Of a stretch of 64,000 nucleotides of DNA, positions 54,640-63,568 are shown piece after piece (position 1 is the first letter of the stretch; each line of letters opens with the position of its first letter). The notes under the pieces were generated by a model. The model worked only from the letters and a program-made list of their open reading frames with translations, ran no database searches and had not been told where the DNA came from. The stretch comes from Oligella urethralis DSM 7531 (GTDB taxonomy: Bacteria > Pseudomonadota > Gammaproteobacteria > Burkholderiales > Burkholderiaceae_B). The stretch covers positions 20,537 through 84,536 of the forward strand of contig NZ_AQVB01000010.1 of assembly GCF_000372065.1 (NCBI RefSeq), in the 5' to 3' direction. Both the position numbers and the translations under genes were made by a program.

Positions 54640-56010
54640 TTAATCAATCACACGCCCTGGATTCAGGGTGTTGTGCGGGTTAAGTAGTTTACGGATGAGC
54701 GACATTAACAGTAGCTCTTCACCGCTACGGCTATGGTGCAAAAATGGCTTTTTAATCACCCCAATACCATGTTCCGCAGTGACACTGCCATGATATTTTT
54801 CAACGATTTCATAGACTAATTGCTCAACCGGAATATAGTCCTCCTCACGCATTTTACCCGTGGTAAGGTGTAAGTTACCGTCGCCCAAGTGGCCGAATAA
54901 CTGACACTCTATCTGTGGGTAGGCAGCAGCAATAGCAGCCTCCGCCTCCTCGATAAACTTAGGCATATCTCGCAATGGGATGCCAATATCAAAGGCTACG
55001 TAGGGGGCACGCGCACGCATGGCCTCCGCAGCCGCATCACGTAATACCCATAGCGCTTTAGCCTGGGTCATATTTTGCGGAATAATGGCGTCATCAGCTA
55101 GGCCTGCTTCAATCGCGTGCTCTAAAAAGCGCTGGAATTTTTCTTCTAATTGCTCGTCATCAGCGCCTTCAATTTCAATTAAGATGTAATGCGCATAAGC
55201 GCCCTCAAAAGGTATCTCAGATTGTGTGACCTCGGCCGCGACCGAGATGTAGTTTTTCCACATAAGCTCAAAGCTAGAAAGCTCAGGCAGTTGAGCACGG
55301 GCGGCCTTTAATAAGTCCGTGACTTGCGTAAAACTGTCAGTGGCTAGGAGGGCGGAGTAGCGTCGTTGCGGTTTTGGAAAGAGTCGTAACATGACCTTGG
55401 TGATAATACCGTAGCGACCCTCTGTGCCGATAAAGAGGTGCTTTAAGTCTAAGCCTGTGTTATTTTTGATCAGGCGTCGCAACATATTGAGTACGGTACC
55501 ATCAGGTAGCACGACCTCAATCCCCATCACTAAGTCACGTGTGGTGCCGTAGCGTAGCACGCGATTACCACCCGCATTGGTGCTAACATTGCCACCGATA
55601 CGGCAGCTGCCACGTGCACCCAGATCCAGTGGGAAGTACCAGTCTTTGGCCTCAACCAATTGGCATAGCTCCTCTAACACCATACCGGCCTCAACGCAGA
55701 GGGTGCCGCCAACCTCGTCGAACTCCACTACTTGATTCATTTGTCCCATATTGATGATGACTTCATCATCTTGCACCGTGGCGCCGCCGGCTAGACCGGT
55801 GAGGCCACCTTGCACCACTGCCTTAATGCCATACTCGGTGCAGGCGCGCATAATGGCGGCCACCTGCTCAGTGCTTTTAGGGCGAAATACAGCCAAGGGC
55901 TTGCCCGGCTTGATATCGGTAAAATCCGTTAAAAATTGGGTGTATAAACTTTCATCCTTAATCGGTTGTAGGGCTGCGGTTGCTTGTAGGAATTGTTCCT
56001 GTGCTGTCAT
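54640..56010 (-). CDS. FAD-linked D-2-hydroxyacid dehydrogenase (GlcD / D-2-hydroxyglutarate dehydrogenase type)
   Basis: This 456-residue flavoprotein has an N-terminal PCMH-type FAD domain (about 35-215: VVQGGLTGLAGGATVQDDEVIINMGQMN, GARGSCRIGGNVSTNAGGNRVLRYGTTRDLVMG). The C-terminal FAD-oxidase domain contains CQLFGHLGDGNLHL and VTAEHGIGVIKK. It would oxidise a D-2-hydroxyacid such as D-lactate, glycolate or D-2-hydroxyglutarate to the 2-oxoacid. The SAEHGIG-type motif and length fit D-2-hydroxyglutarate dehydrogenase, but the substrate is not certain. It heads the run flavoprotein - glutaredoxin-like - nadX. Confidence 0.88.
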   Translation of the reverse strand: MTAQEQFLQATAALQPIKDESLYTQFLTDFTDIKPGKPLAVFRPKSTEQVAAIMRACTEYGIKAVVQGGLTGLAGGATVQDDEVIINMGQMNQVVEFDEVGGTLCVEAGMVLEELCQLVEAKDWYFPLDLGARGSCRIGGNVSTNAGGNRVLRYGTTRDLVMGIEVVLPDGTVLNMLRRLIKNNTGLDLKHLFIGTEGRYGIITKVMLRLFPKPQRRYSALLATDSFTQVTDLLKAARAQLPELSSFELMWKNYISVAAEVTQSEIPFEGAYAHYILIEIEGADDEQLEEKFQRFLEHAIEAGLADDAIIPQNMTQAKALWVLRDAAAEAMRARAPYVAFDIGIPLRDMPKFIEEAEAAIAAAYPQIECQLFGHLGDGNLHLTTGKMREEDYIPVEQLVYEIVEKYHGSVTAEHGIGVIKKPFLHHSRSGEELLLMSLIRKLLNPHNTLNPGRVID

Positions 56011-56129
56011 GGATGCGCTCCTTAAAAAAATAGCGATGCGGGTATTTTACTCGCTCTAGCTTATAAATTAAACGCTATGCCGCTTCAACAAGAGCAGCAT
56101 AACAAAGCTTTTTTACTATTGTACGTCAA

Positions 56130-56143
56130 TTGATCTACATCAA
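56130..56143 (+). promoter_or_regulatory. Perfect FNR/ANR-type box upstream of ttrBCA
   Basis: TTGAT-CTAC-ATCAA matches the FNR consensus (TTGAT-N4-ATCAA) at all ten fixed positions, 128 bp upstream of the ttrB start. Anaerobic activation of tetrathionate respiration by FNR is known in Salmonella. I could not place a matching -10 at the standard -41.5 spacing by eye. Confidence 0.8.
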
Positions 56144-56177
56144 GTGTTAGCGCTAATTTTTCTTAAAAAGCCCCAAA

Positions 56178-56197
56178 ACTAGATGATTTCATCTAGT
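56178..56197 (+). promoter_or_regulatory. Palindrome upstream of ttrBCA, candidate TtrR operator
   Basis: The perfect 9-bp arms ACTAGATGA and TCATCTAGT are separated by TT. It lies 41 bp downstream of the FNR box centre and 73 bp before the ttrB ATG. A likely -10 (TAGAAT, 56239-56244) follows. Confidence 0.55.
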
Positions 56198-56270
56198 GAG
56201 GGTAAGAACTTCCGATAGGCAAAAAAATAGCCGACTCCTAGAATAAGCATATAAACAAAAGGAGTTAAAA

Positions 56271-57044
56271 ATGAATACTCACGTCAACTGTAAACACCAA
56301 GTCGAAAAGTCGCGTCGTAGCTTTTTAAAGGGGATACCCGTGGTGACGGCGGGTGCCGTGGCAATGCCTAAGGTGGCAACCGCCTCCACCCCCGATGATG
56401 CGAGCAAATACTGGGCCATGTTAATCGATGTGCGTCGTTGCATCGGTTGCCAAGCCTGTACCATGACCTGTATTCAGGAAAATGCCGTGCCTGAGGGTAA
56501 CTTCAGAACCATTGTTTCCTCCTACAGCGTCAAAATGTCGGATGATCCGACAGAACAACAGGCCGGCTCCTACGTTTTGCCGCGACTCTGTAATCATTGC
56601 GATAAGCCACCTTGCGTGCCAGTTTGTCCGGTCGGTGCAACCTATAAGCGTAAAGACGGTATTGTGGTGGTCGACAGCGACCGCTGTGTGGCCTGTGCCT
56701 ACTGTGTACAAGCCTGTCCATACGATGCGCGCTTTATTAATCCCGTAACGCATAAAGCCGATAAATGCACCTTCTGTTTGCACCGTGTTGAAGCGGGCTT
56801 GTTACCTGGTTGCGTTGAAACCTGTGTGGGCGGCGCCCGTATCTTTGGTGATTTAAACGATCCTGAGAGTGAAATTCGCCAACGTATGGAAGAGCATAAG
56901 TCCGAACTGAAAGTGCTTAAGCCTGAAATGGCAACCGAGCCGCGCGTTTACTACATTGGCTTAGACGATCGCTTTACCGACAAAATCGAGGGTGATAGCA
57001 CCCTATGGAAGCCACGTAATCGTGGTGAAGCGGCTAAGGCTTAG
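56271..57044 (+). CDS. ttrB: Tetrathionate reductase subunit B (electron-transfer FeS protein)
   Basis: This 257-residue protein has a Tat signal (KSRRSFLKGIPVVTAGAVA) for export to the periplasmic side. Four [4Fe-4S] clusters are bound by RCIGCQACTMTCIQEN, CNHCDKPPCVPVCPVG, RCVACAYCVQACPYDAR and KCTFCLHRVEAGLLPGCVETC, as in TtrB. It carries electrons from quinol, via TtrC, to TtrA. The ATG is preceded by AAAGGAG. It is first of ttrBCA, the usual gene order; 16 bp separates it from ttrC. Confidence 0.94.
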   Translation: MNTHVNCKHQVEKSRRSFLKGIPVVTAGAVAMPKVATASTPDDASKYWAMLIDVRRCIGCQACTMTCIQENAVPEGNFRTIVSSYSVKMSDDPTEQQAGSYVLPRLCNHCDKPPCVPVCPVGATYKRKDGIVVVDSDRCVACAYCVQACPYDARFINPVTHKADKCTFCLHRVEAGLLPGCVETCVGGARIFGDLNDPESEIRQRMEEHKSELKVLKPEMATEPRVYYIGLDDRFTDKIEGDSTLWKPRNRGEAAKA

Positions 57045-57060
57045 GGCGTAGGAGAGAATC

Positions 57061-58149
57061 ATGGAAGCACAAATTATTGAAACCTTAAACATCACCCACA
57101 AAGTGGGTTGGTTACCGTGGGCAGTGCAGTACTTCTTTTTAATTGGTATTTGCTATTGCTCATTCTTACTATCCCTACCGGGGGTTGTATTTAAAAAGCC
57201 TCAGTGGAAGGTGGCGTCTAACTATGCCCTGATTGTTATGCTCACCTGTGGCTTAATTGCACCCGTTGCGCTATTGGCTGACTTACACCAGCCGGGACGC
57301 TTTATGAACTTCTATTTGCATTTCCAAAAAACGTCATGGATGTCGTGGGGTTCGATTTTCTTGGTGTTCTATGTGGCGTGGATGGTAATTTACGGCTTTT
57401 TAGCCTTGCAGCCCCTACTCAAAGAATCCGCTGCAGCAAATCACCGTTACGCTAAATTGGCTGCTTGGGTGACGCTTAAAAAGCAGCCTAAGACGACGTG
57501 GCTTAAGGTAGCTGCCTTATTTGCTTTTATTGGCGCCATGTTAGTGATGGTGTATACCGGGATGGAGGTCGCAGTGATTAAATCACGCCCGATGTGGAAT
57601 AACTTTGCGGTACCGGTGCAGTTTGTCTTAACCGCCATGGCGGGTGCTGCGGGTGCTGCCTTAATCCTAAATTTTTTTACTGCCAATCGCGGCGATAAAG
57701 CGGTGATGAATCCTTTGGTAAAGGTGATTTTCTGGGCCCAATTAGCGATGGTGGTGGTAGGCGGTATTTGGTTGCTCTTAGGCTTTAGCGGTCTAAGCCC
57801 GAAAATTGCTCAGGCCATGAGCTTAATTACCTTTATTAATCATTGGGAGCTATTTACCATCGTTGGCGTGCTGATTGTGTTTGCCACCTTATTAATGGCT
57901 TGGCGCTTCCCTGGTAATGGCTTGTTATTAGGCTTATTGACGGTGATTACGGTATGGATGTTCCGCTGGACCGTGTTTATGGGTGGTCAGGAAATTCCTA
58001 AAACCGGTGCTGGTTCTTATAGCTACACCCTACCGTGGGGTCCAGATGGTTTATTAGGGATTGTTGGCACCTTAGGTTTATGTGTCTTTGTGTATATCGT
58101 CTTAACTTCCCTCGTGCCTTTAAGACAGTTGGAATTAGAAGAGAATTAA
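57061..58149 (+). CDS. ttrC: Tetrathionate reductase subunit C (NrfD/PsrC-type quinol-oxidising membrane subunit)
   Basis: This 362-residue membrane protein of the NrfD/PsrC family has about nine hydrophobic segments. Typical features are GWLPWAVQYFFLIGICYCSFLLSLPG, LLADLHQPGRFMNFYLHF, TSWMSWGSIFLVFYVAW and the late MFRWTVFMGGQEIPKTG segment. It anchors the complex and oxidises quinol. It is translated directly after ttrB and 15 bp before ttrA. Confidence 0.92.
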   Translation: MEAQIIETLNITHKVGWLPWAVQYFFLIGICYCSFLLSLPGVVFKKPQWKVASNYALIVMLTCGLIAPVALLADLHQPGRFMNFYLHFQKTSWMSWGSIFLVFYVAWMVIYGFLALQPLLKESAAANHRYAKLAAWVTLKKQPKTTWLKVAALFAFIGAMLVMVYTGMEVAVIKSRPMWNNFAVPVQFVLTAMAGAAGAALILNFFTANRGDKAVMNPLVKVIFWAQLAMVVVGGIWLLLGFSGLSPKIAQAMSLITFINHWELFTIVGVLIVFATLLMAWRFPGNGLLLGLLTVITVWMFRWTVFMGGQEIPKTGAGSYSYTLPWGPDGLLGIVGTLGLCVFVYIVLTSLVPLRQLELEEN

Positions 58150-58164
58150 TCTAGGAGTACTATC

Positions 58165-61100
58165 ATGAAATTAAAGCGTAGAGAAATGATTGCAGCCGGT
58201 GGTCTGGCGGCCGGTGCGCTGGGTTTTTCACAAACTCTTAGTCGTATGGCTCATGGGATGCTGGCAAAAAAAGATCCCAAAGAGGATAAGTTAAACGGTT
58301 ATTCGCACGAGCCGGAGTATCGTGTGAATAAAGAGACTGGTGAGATCACACTGAATCCGAAGCAGCAGGTTAGTTACACCACTTGCTTAGGCTGTACCAC
58401 CATCTGTGGTGTGCGTGTGCGCATTGATAAGGAAACAGGTCGTGTGTTACGAGTGGGCGGTAACCCTTTCCATCCATTGGCAGCGGCTAATCACTTACCC
58501 TATGAAACCTCGGTTAAAGACAGCTTTATCGCTACCTCACAGCATCAGGAGTTAGGGCAACGAAATCGTGCCACGCTTTGCGGTCGTGGTAATGCGGTAA
58601 AAGAGCACCATAGCTCGCCATTCCGTGTATTGCAACCCCTCAAGCGTGTGGGTCCACGTAACTCAGGTAAATGGGAGCCCATCTCCTTTGAGCAATTAAT
58701 TCGTGAAGTGGCCGATGGCGGTGATTTGTTTGGTGAAGGTCATGTCAAAGGCTTTAAAGAATTACGCGATTTAAAAACGCCGATCAAAGCAGAGGCCCCA
58801 GAATTTGGTCCCATTGCGAATAAAGTGGGGGTTATCACCTCGGTCAACGATGGTCGTGAGGCCTTAATACGTCGCTTCTGGAACCAGTCATTCGGTACGC
58901 AAAACTTTGTGCGTCACGGTGCTTGGTGTGGTGGCTCTTGGCGTTCGGGTTCGGGTGCAGTGTTCGGGGATCACCGAGCCATGCCGCACGCTAAGCCGGA
59001 TATGGAAAATGCGGAGTTTGTTATCTTTATTGGTACCGCGCCGGGTGCAACCGGTAACCCATTCCGTCGCACGGGTGAGTTAATTGCCAAAGCACGTACG
59101 GACGGTAAAATGGATTACGTCATCATTGACCCCGTGCTGAGTAATGCCGATAACCGCGCCGCCGGTGACCGTTCTAACTGGGTGCCAATTATCCCAGGTA
59201 CGGATAGTGCCTTATTGATGGCGATGATGCGTTGGATTTTTGAAAATGACCGTCATAACAAGGACTATTTATCTTGTGCTAACCCTGAATATGCTGAGTC
59301 GCGTGGTTTTCCATCGTACTGTAGCGCCGCTTGGTTAGTGATTCAGGAGCCGAGCCATCCGCGTTACGGTAAGTATTTACGCGGTTCCGATATTGGCGTA
59401 GAGATTGAGGAAGAAAAGCGCTACGGTGATGATGACCCATATATTGTGCTCAATGAGCATAATGAATTTGAGTCGGCGATTAATCTAATGAGCCCAGCGC
59501 AATTAGAAGCGCCAGAGGGTTTATTATTAAACGGCAAAGATATCAAGCTAAAAACTGCCTTACAGCTACTCAAAGAATCCGCTATGCGCCAGACCATTGA
59601 GGAGGCGTCAGCCTATTGTGGTATTCCAGTACCAGTGATTGAAGGCTTGGCTGATGAGTTTACCTCACACGGCACCAATGCCAGTATTGTGGCGCACGGT
59701 GGCATGATGTCAGGTAATGGCTTCTACAATGCCTTTGCGGTGGTGACCTTAAATACGCTCATTGGTAACCTTAATACCAAGGGTGGTTTTGTGATGGGCG
59801 GTGGCGGCTTCCGTGATGCAAGTGCCGGTCCTCGTTATAACTTAGTTGATTTTGAGGGCAAGGTGCAGCCACGCGGTATTCCTATTGGTCGTAATGTACC
59901 GTTTGAGCGTACCAGCGAGTTTAAACGTCGTAAGGAAGCGGGTGAGCCTCTCTATCCGGCACCAACCCAGTGGTACCCTAATGCGCCGGGTTTAGGTACG
60001 GAGTGGTTTGCTTCCATTGCCAATGACTATCCATACAAATTGGATGCCTTGATCCTTTGGATGTGTAACCCGGTGTACGGTATTGCTGGTCTCAAGAAAA
60101 AGTTTGAAGAGCAGTTACTCGATCCGAAGAAAATTCCGTTGATTGTCTCAATCGATCCATTTATTAATGAGACAAACTGCTATGCCGACTACATTGTGCC
60201 GGATAGCTTGCTGTATGAAAGCTGGGGTTGGGTCTCGCCGTGGAACGGTGTGCCTACAAAAACCATGGCAGCACGTTGGCCTGTGGTCGAAGCCGCCGCA
60301 GCCAAAACACCGAGTGGTCAGCCGATTGCGGTGGAGAGCTTCCATATTGAGCTAGCTAAGTACATGGGCTTACCGGGCTTTGGTAAGGAGGGTTTAAAGG
60401 ACGCTGATGGTAATCCGGTACCCTTAGAAACGGCTGAGGACTGGTACTTCCGTGGCGGGGCCAATATTGCGTATGCCGGCGGCAAGCCAGTGCCTGATGC
60501 GACTGATGAAGACTTGCTTTTCTCCGGCGTAGAGCGTATGCGCGCAGATTTAGAAAGCCGTTTAAAGCCAGAAGAGTGGCGTAAAATTGCTTATCTCTAC
60601 ACCCGCGGTGGACGCTTTGAAAATGCCGATCAAGCGCAGGATAAAAACAACCCTGAGTGGCAAAAGCATCGCTTTAGCAATGTACTGTGGATTTGGAATG
60701 AGAATGTCGGCAGCTCCAGAAACTACCTTAACGGCGAGCATAACTGGGGCACGGCACAGTTCCGTGAGCCGCACTTCTCTAACGGTACACCGATGCGTGA
60801 GATTTATAGCGAAGAGGATTGGCCATTATTATTGGTGAGCTTTAAATCGCAGTTGCTAAGTCCGTATACCATCGGTACCTCCTTGACGATTTTAAAGCCG
60901 GATAATCCGATGATTATTCACCCGGATGATGCCAAGCGCTTTGGTTTAACCACCGGTCAAGTGGCCAAGGTCTCAACTCCAGGCGGAGCGGTTGAAGGTA
61001 CGATTATTGTGTACCCAGGCGTGATGCGCGGTTGTGTGGGCATTGAGCATGGTTTCGGTCACACTGAGTTGGGCGGTCGTGCGCACCAAATCGGTGATCA

Positions 61101-61260
61101 CACCTGGCCTGATGCACCCTTTATTCGTGCTGGGGTCAATATTAACGATATTGGCTTAACCGATCCGACCCGCAACCATGAAAATATCTGGGTTGATAGT
61201 GTGTCCGGTGCGGTCGTGCGTAATGGCTTACCTGCCAAGGTGGAGCCTATCGCAGGCTAA
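58165..61260 (+). CDS. ttrA: Tetrathionate reductase subunit A (molybdopterin catalytic subunit)
   Basis: This 1031-residue molybdopterin oxidoreductase reduces tetrathionate to thiosulfate in the periplasm. A Tat signal (KLKRREMIAAGGLAAGALGFS) is followed by the N-terminal [4Fe-4S] motif CLGCTTICGVRV plus a later LCGRGN. Molybdopterin-binding segments include GTAPGATGNPFRRTGEL, IIPGTDSALLMAMMRW and GGMMSGNGFYNAFAVVTLNTLIGNLNTKGGF. A C-terminal MGD-binding barrel ends the protein. The size and low similarity to NarG/NapA/DmsA match TtrA. WCGGSW, near residue 255, is the likely molybdenum-ligand region. A strong terminator follows about 90 bp downstream. Confidence 0.94.
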   Translation: MKLKRREMIAAGGLAAGALGFSQTLSRMAHGMLAKKDPKEDKLNGYSHEPEYRVNKETGEITLNPKQQVSYTTCLGCTTICGVRVRIDKETGRVLRVGGNPFHPLAAANHLPYETSVKDSFIATSQHQELGQRNRATLCGRGNAVKEHHSSPFRVLQPLKRVGPRNSGKWEPISFEQLIREVADGGDLFGEGHVKGFKELRDLKTPIKAEAPEFGPIANKVGVITSVNDGREALIRRFWNQSFGTQNFVRHGAWCGGSWRSGSGAVFGDHRAMPHAKPDMENAEFVIFIGTAPGATGNPFRRTGELIAKARTDGKMDYVIIDPVLSNADNRAAGDRSNWVPIIPGTDSALLMAMMRWIFENDRHNKDYLSCANPEYAESRGFPSYCSAAWLVIQEPSHPRYGKYLRGSDIGVEIEEEKRYGDDDPYIVLNEHNEFESAINLMSPAQLEAPEGLLLNGKDIKLKTALQLLKESAMRQTIEEASAYCGIPVPVIEGLADEFTSHGTNASIVAHGGMMSGNGFYNAFAVVTLNTLIGNLNTKGGFVMGGGGFRDASAGPRYNLVDFEGKVQPRGIPIGRNVPFERTSEFKRRKEAGEPLYPAPTQWYPNAPGLGTEWFASIANDYPYKLDALILWMCNPVYGIAGLKKKFEEQLLDPKKIPLIVSIDPFINETNCYADYIVPDSLLYESWGWVSPWNGVPTKTMAARWPVVEAAAAKTPSGQPIAVESFHIELAKYMGLPGFGKEGLKDADGNPVPLETAEDWYFRGGANIAYAGGKPVPDATDEDLLFSGVERMRADLESRLKPEEWRKIAYLYTRGGRFENADQAQDKNNPEWQKHRFSNVLWIWNENVGSSRNYLNGEHNWGTAQFREPHFSNGTPMREIYSEEDWPLLLVSFKSQLLSPYTIGTSLTILKPDNPMIIHPDDAKRFGLTTGQVAKVSTPGGAVEGTIIVYPGVMRGCVGIEHGFGHTELGGRAHQIGDHTWPDAPFIRAGVNINDIGLTDPTRNHENIWVDSVSGAVVRNGLPAKVEPIAG

Positions 61261-61350
61261 GAGGATGCGGCAAGGAGGGTTACTCAAGGACCCTTAACAA
61301 TAAGCTTGAGCTAGCAGCATGATGGCTCCCCCGCATCTTCTGCTAGGATG

Positions 61351-61389
61351 ACCGACCAACTTCGTGTTAGTAAGTTGGTCGGTTATTTT
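61351..61389 (+). terminator. Terminator of ttrBCA
   Basis: The perfect 12-bp stem ACCGACCAACTT / AAGTTGGTCGGT has a 9-base loop and is followed by TATTTTTT. Confidence 0.92.
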
Positions 61390-61417
61390 TTGTGTGTTCG
61401 AGAGCGTAATGGCTTTG

Positions 61418-62374
61418 CTAAATTAATCCAAAAAATCGCAATAGGGTTAAGCTGACGGCCATGGTTGGCATGGCGGCGACTGTGGTGATGCCAATGATAT
61501 TGGCAGCGGCAACGTCATTAGCTCCCATTGCTTTGGCCATAACATAGCTAGCGGCAGCGGCGGGAGAAGCGGTCATCAGTAGCATCACACCGAGCTCCAT
61601 GCTACTCAAAGCAAAGACTAAGCCGACAATCACGGCTACGATGGGGGCGACAATTAAGCGACCCACACTAGACCACATGGCAATATCGCTTGCGCTGAAG
61701 ATTTTTCTAAAATCTAGCGTTGCGCCCGCACAAATTAAGGCTAGGGGTAAGGCCAGACTCGACACATAACCGCCGGCTTCGGCAATGAGTGAAGGGATGG
61801 GCACATGCAGCCATTTACAAGCGAGCGACAATAGGATCCCGATAATTAATGGATTAGTGACGATTTGGCGAGCCATTAATAAGGGGTTGAATTTTTTGTT
61901 GCCAGTGGCTTTGCTGAGCGTAATCACGGCAAGCACATTAAGTAATAGCGTGAGTACACCACCAAAAAGAGCGGCAATGGCAACACCGTTAGCGCCGTAG
62001 GCACTACTAACAAATGCTAAGCCAATAATCATCATATTGGCTCTAAATACACCCTGTACAAACACGCCATGATCGCGAGGCGCTTTAACCAGGCGACGTG
62101 CCACCAGCTCCGCACCTAGAAAGAGGCTCATGATCGTAACCACACCGGCTAGGATCAAATTAAGGTTTTCCAATAAGTCGGTATCGCTGCGATAAATACT
62201 AAAAAAGAGTAGTGCGGGCAGGGAATAATTAAACACGATTTTTGATGCTTGATCACAAAAGCGCTGATCAATTTGGTCGGAACGCCGTAAATACCAACCC
62301 AACACCAATAATAAAATACTAGGTAGCGTGACGCCCACCGAGAAGAGCATCGCATCTAAAAACGATCCCGTCAT
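61418..62374 (-). CDS. AEC-family (auxin efflux carrier-type) transporter
   Basis: This 318-residue membrane protein has about ten helices in two repeats. It starts with SVGVTLPSILLLVLGWYLRRSDQID and YSLPALLFFSIYRSD. Later segments include NPLIIGILLSLACKWLHVPIPSLI and LPLALICAGATLDFR, typical of the AEC/MdcF family. Bacterial members carry malonate, malate or lactate; nothing here fixes the substrate. It converges on the ttr terminator and is divergent from the BASS-family gene. Confidence 0.88.
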   Translation of the reverse strand: MTGSFLDAMLFSVGVTLPSILLLVLGWYLRRSDQIDQRFCDQASKIVFNYSLPALLFFSIYRSDTDLLENLNLILAGVVTIMSLFLGAELVARRLVKAPRDHGVFVQGVFRANMMIIGLAFVSSAYGANGVAIAALFGGVLTLLLNVLAVITLSKATGNKKFNPLLMARQIVTNPLIIGILLSLACKWLHVPIPSLIAEAGGYVSSLALPLALICAGATLDFRKIFSASDIAMWSSVGRLIVAPIVAVIVGLVFALSSMELGVMLLMTASPAAAASYVMAKAMGANDVAAANIIGITTVAAMPTMAVSLTLLRFFGLI

Positions 62375-62492
62375 AACACCGCCAAAGAAAAAATTAAAAC
62401 ATCATTTGAAACGTGAGCGATTTTGCGCACTTGCTCATTCTATCAGGCAACAATAAGCGACTAGCGGCGGCTTGTTGAAGGTAACAATTTAA

Positions 62493-62510
62493 CACTAGGA
62501 TATACTAGTG
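62493..62510 (+). promoter_or_regulatory. -10 region inside a palindrome before the BASS-family gene
   Basis: CACTAG-GATATA-CTAGTG is a perfect palindrome with 6-bp arms that encloses a TATACT -10-like hexamer (62501-62506), 28 bp before the ATG. A repressor could bind there. Confidence 0.45.
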
Positions 62511-62537
62511 GTATTTTGATTGGAAAGAGAGAGTTCG

Positions 62538-63491
62538 ATGATTATAAGTTTTAGTCGTTTTGTTCAAAAAACCTTTGCCCTGTGGGTTTTAATTTTTGCT
62601 GCGATTGCCTTTATAAATCCTACGCTATTTCGCTTCGTAGGACCCTATATTGCCTTGATTTTGGGGGTGATCATGTTCGGTATGGGCGTTACCATGACGG
62701 TTGATGATTTTAAAGGTGTTCTAAAGCAGCCGAAGTCTGTTCTGATAGCGACGGTAGCTCAGTACACCATCATGCCCTTATTAGCTTATGGGCTGTGCAT
62801 TCTATTTCAACTACCGGCAGAAATAGCGGTTGGGGTGATTCTGGTGGGATGTTGCCCCGGGGGTACCTCGTCTAATGTGATGACTTATCTGGCACGTGGT
62901 AATACCGCTTTATCCGTCAGTACGACCGCAGTGTCTACCGTGCTATCCCCGCTCTTGACGCCAGCGATATTCTTTTTGCTCGCAAGCGAATGGCTTGATA
63001 TTAACGCAGTCGCTATGTTTAAAAGCATTTTACAAATTGTGCTGGTACCCATCGTCTTAGGTTTGATTGTGCGCTCTGTGTTGGGTAAAAAGGCCGCCTC
63101 CTATGGTGAGGTGATGCCTTTAGTGTCCGTCATCGGTATTGTGCTGATTGTCGCTTTTGTGGTGGGTGCCTCCAAAGATCGCATTATCGAATCGGGGCTG
63201 CTAATCTTTGCAGTGGTTGTTTTGCATAATGGCTTGGGTTATTTGATCGGCTTTATCGCAGCGAAAGTCTGCCGCCTAAATTATGCCGATCAGAAAGCGG
63301 TCTCGATTGAGGTTGGTATGCAAAACTCAGGCCTGGGTGTTGCTTTGGCGGGGGTGCATTTTGCGGCGAGTCCAGTAACGGCGGTGCCAAGTGCTATCTT
63401 TAGTTTTTGGCACAATATTTCAGGGCCTTTATTGGCAACCTATTGGGCTGGTAAAGGCAGTGCAGCAGACACTACGCCGAGCACCAAGTAA
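62538..63491 (+). CDS. BASS-family (bile acid:sodium symporter / PanS-like) transporter
   Basis: This 317-residue protein has ten predicted membrane helices. It has family signatures [64 protein letters not shown] and [16 protein letters not shown]. The GGTxSN and EVGMQN crossover helices form the Na+ and substrate sites in this fold. Known substrates of close groups are pantothenate, ketopantoate or bile acids, so PanS-like is a guess. The ATG at 62538 follows GAGAGAG; a TTG at 62520 is open. A perfect hairpin follows the stop. Confidence 0.9.
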   Translation: MIISFSRFVQKTFALWVLIFAAIAFINPTLFRFVGPYIALILGVIMFGMGVTMTVDDFKGVLKQPKSVLIATVAQYTIMPLLAYGLCILFQLPAEIAVGVILVGCCPGGTSSNVMTYLARGNTALSVSTTAVSTVLSPLLTPAIFFLLASEWLDINAVAMFKSILQIVLVPIVLGLIVRSVLGKKAASYGEVMPLVSVIGIVLIVAFVVGASKDRIIESGLLIFAVVVLHNGLGYLIGFIAAKVCRLNYADQKAVSIEVGMQNSGLGVALAGVHFAASPVTAVPSAIFSFWHNISGPLLATYWAGKGSAADTTPSTK

Positions 63492-63501
63492 TTGATACAA
63501 A

Positions 63502-63524
63502 ACTGGGCGCCAAGTGCGCCCAGT
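63502..63524 (+). terminator. Hairpin after the BASS-family gene
   Basis: The perfect 9-bp GC-rich stem ACTGGGCGC / GCGCCCAGT has a CAAGT loop. The T-run after it is weak. Confidence 0.7.
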
Positions 63525-63568
63525 GATCTTTAGGTAAAAAAATCGTTTTTTATCTTGTTTATCAACAA

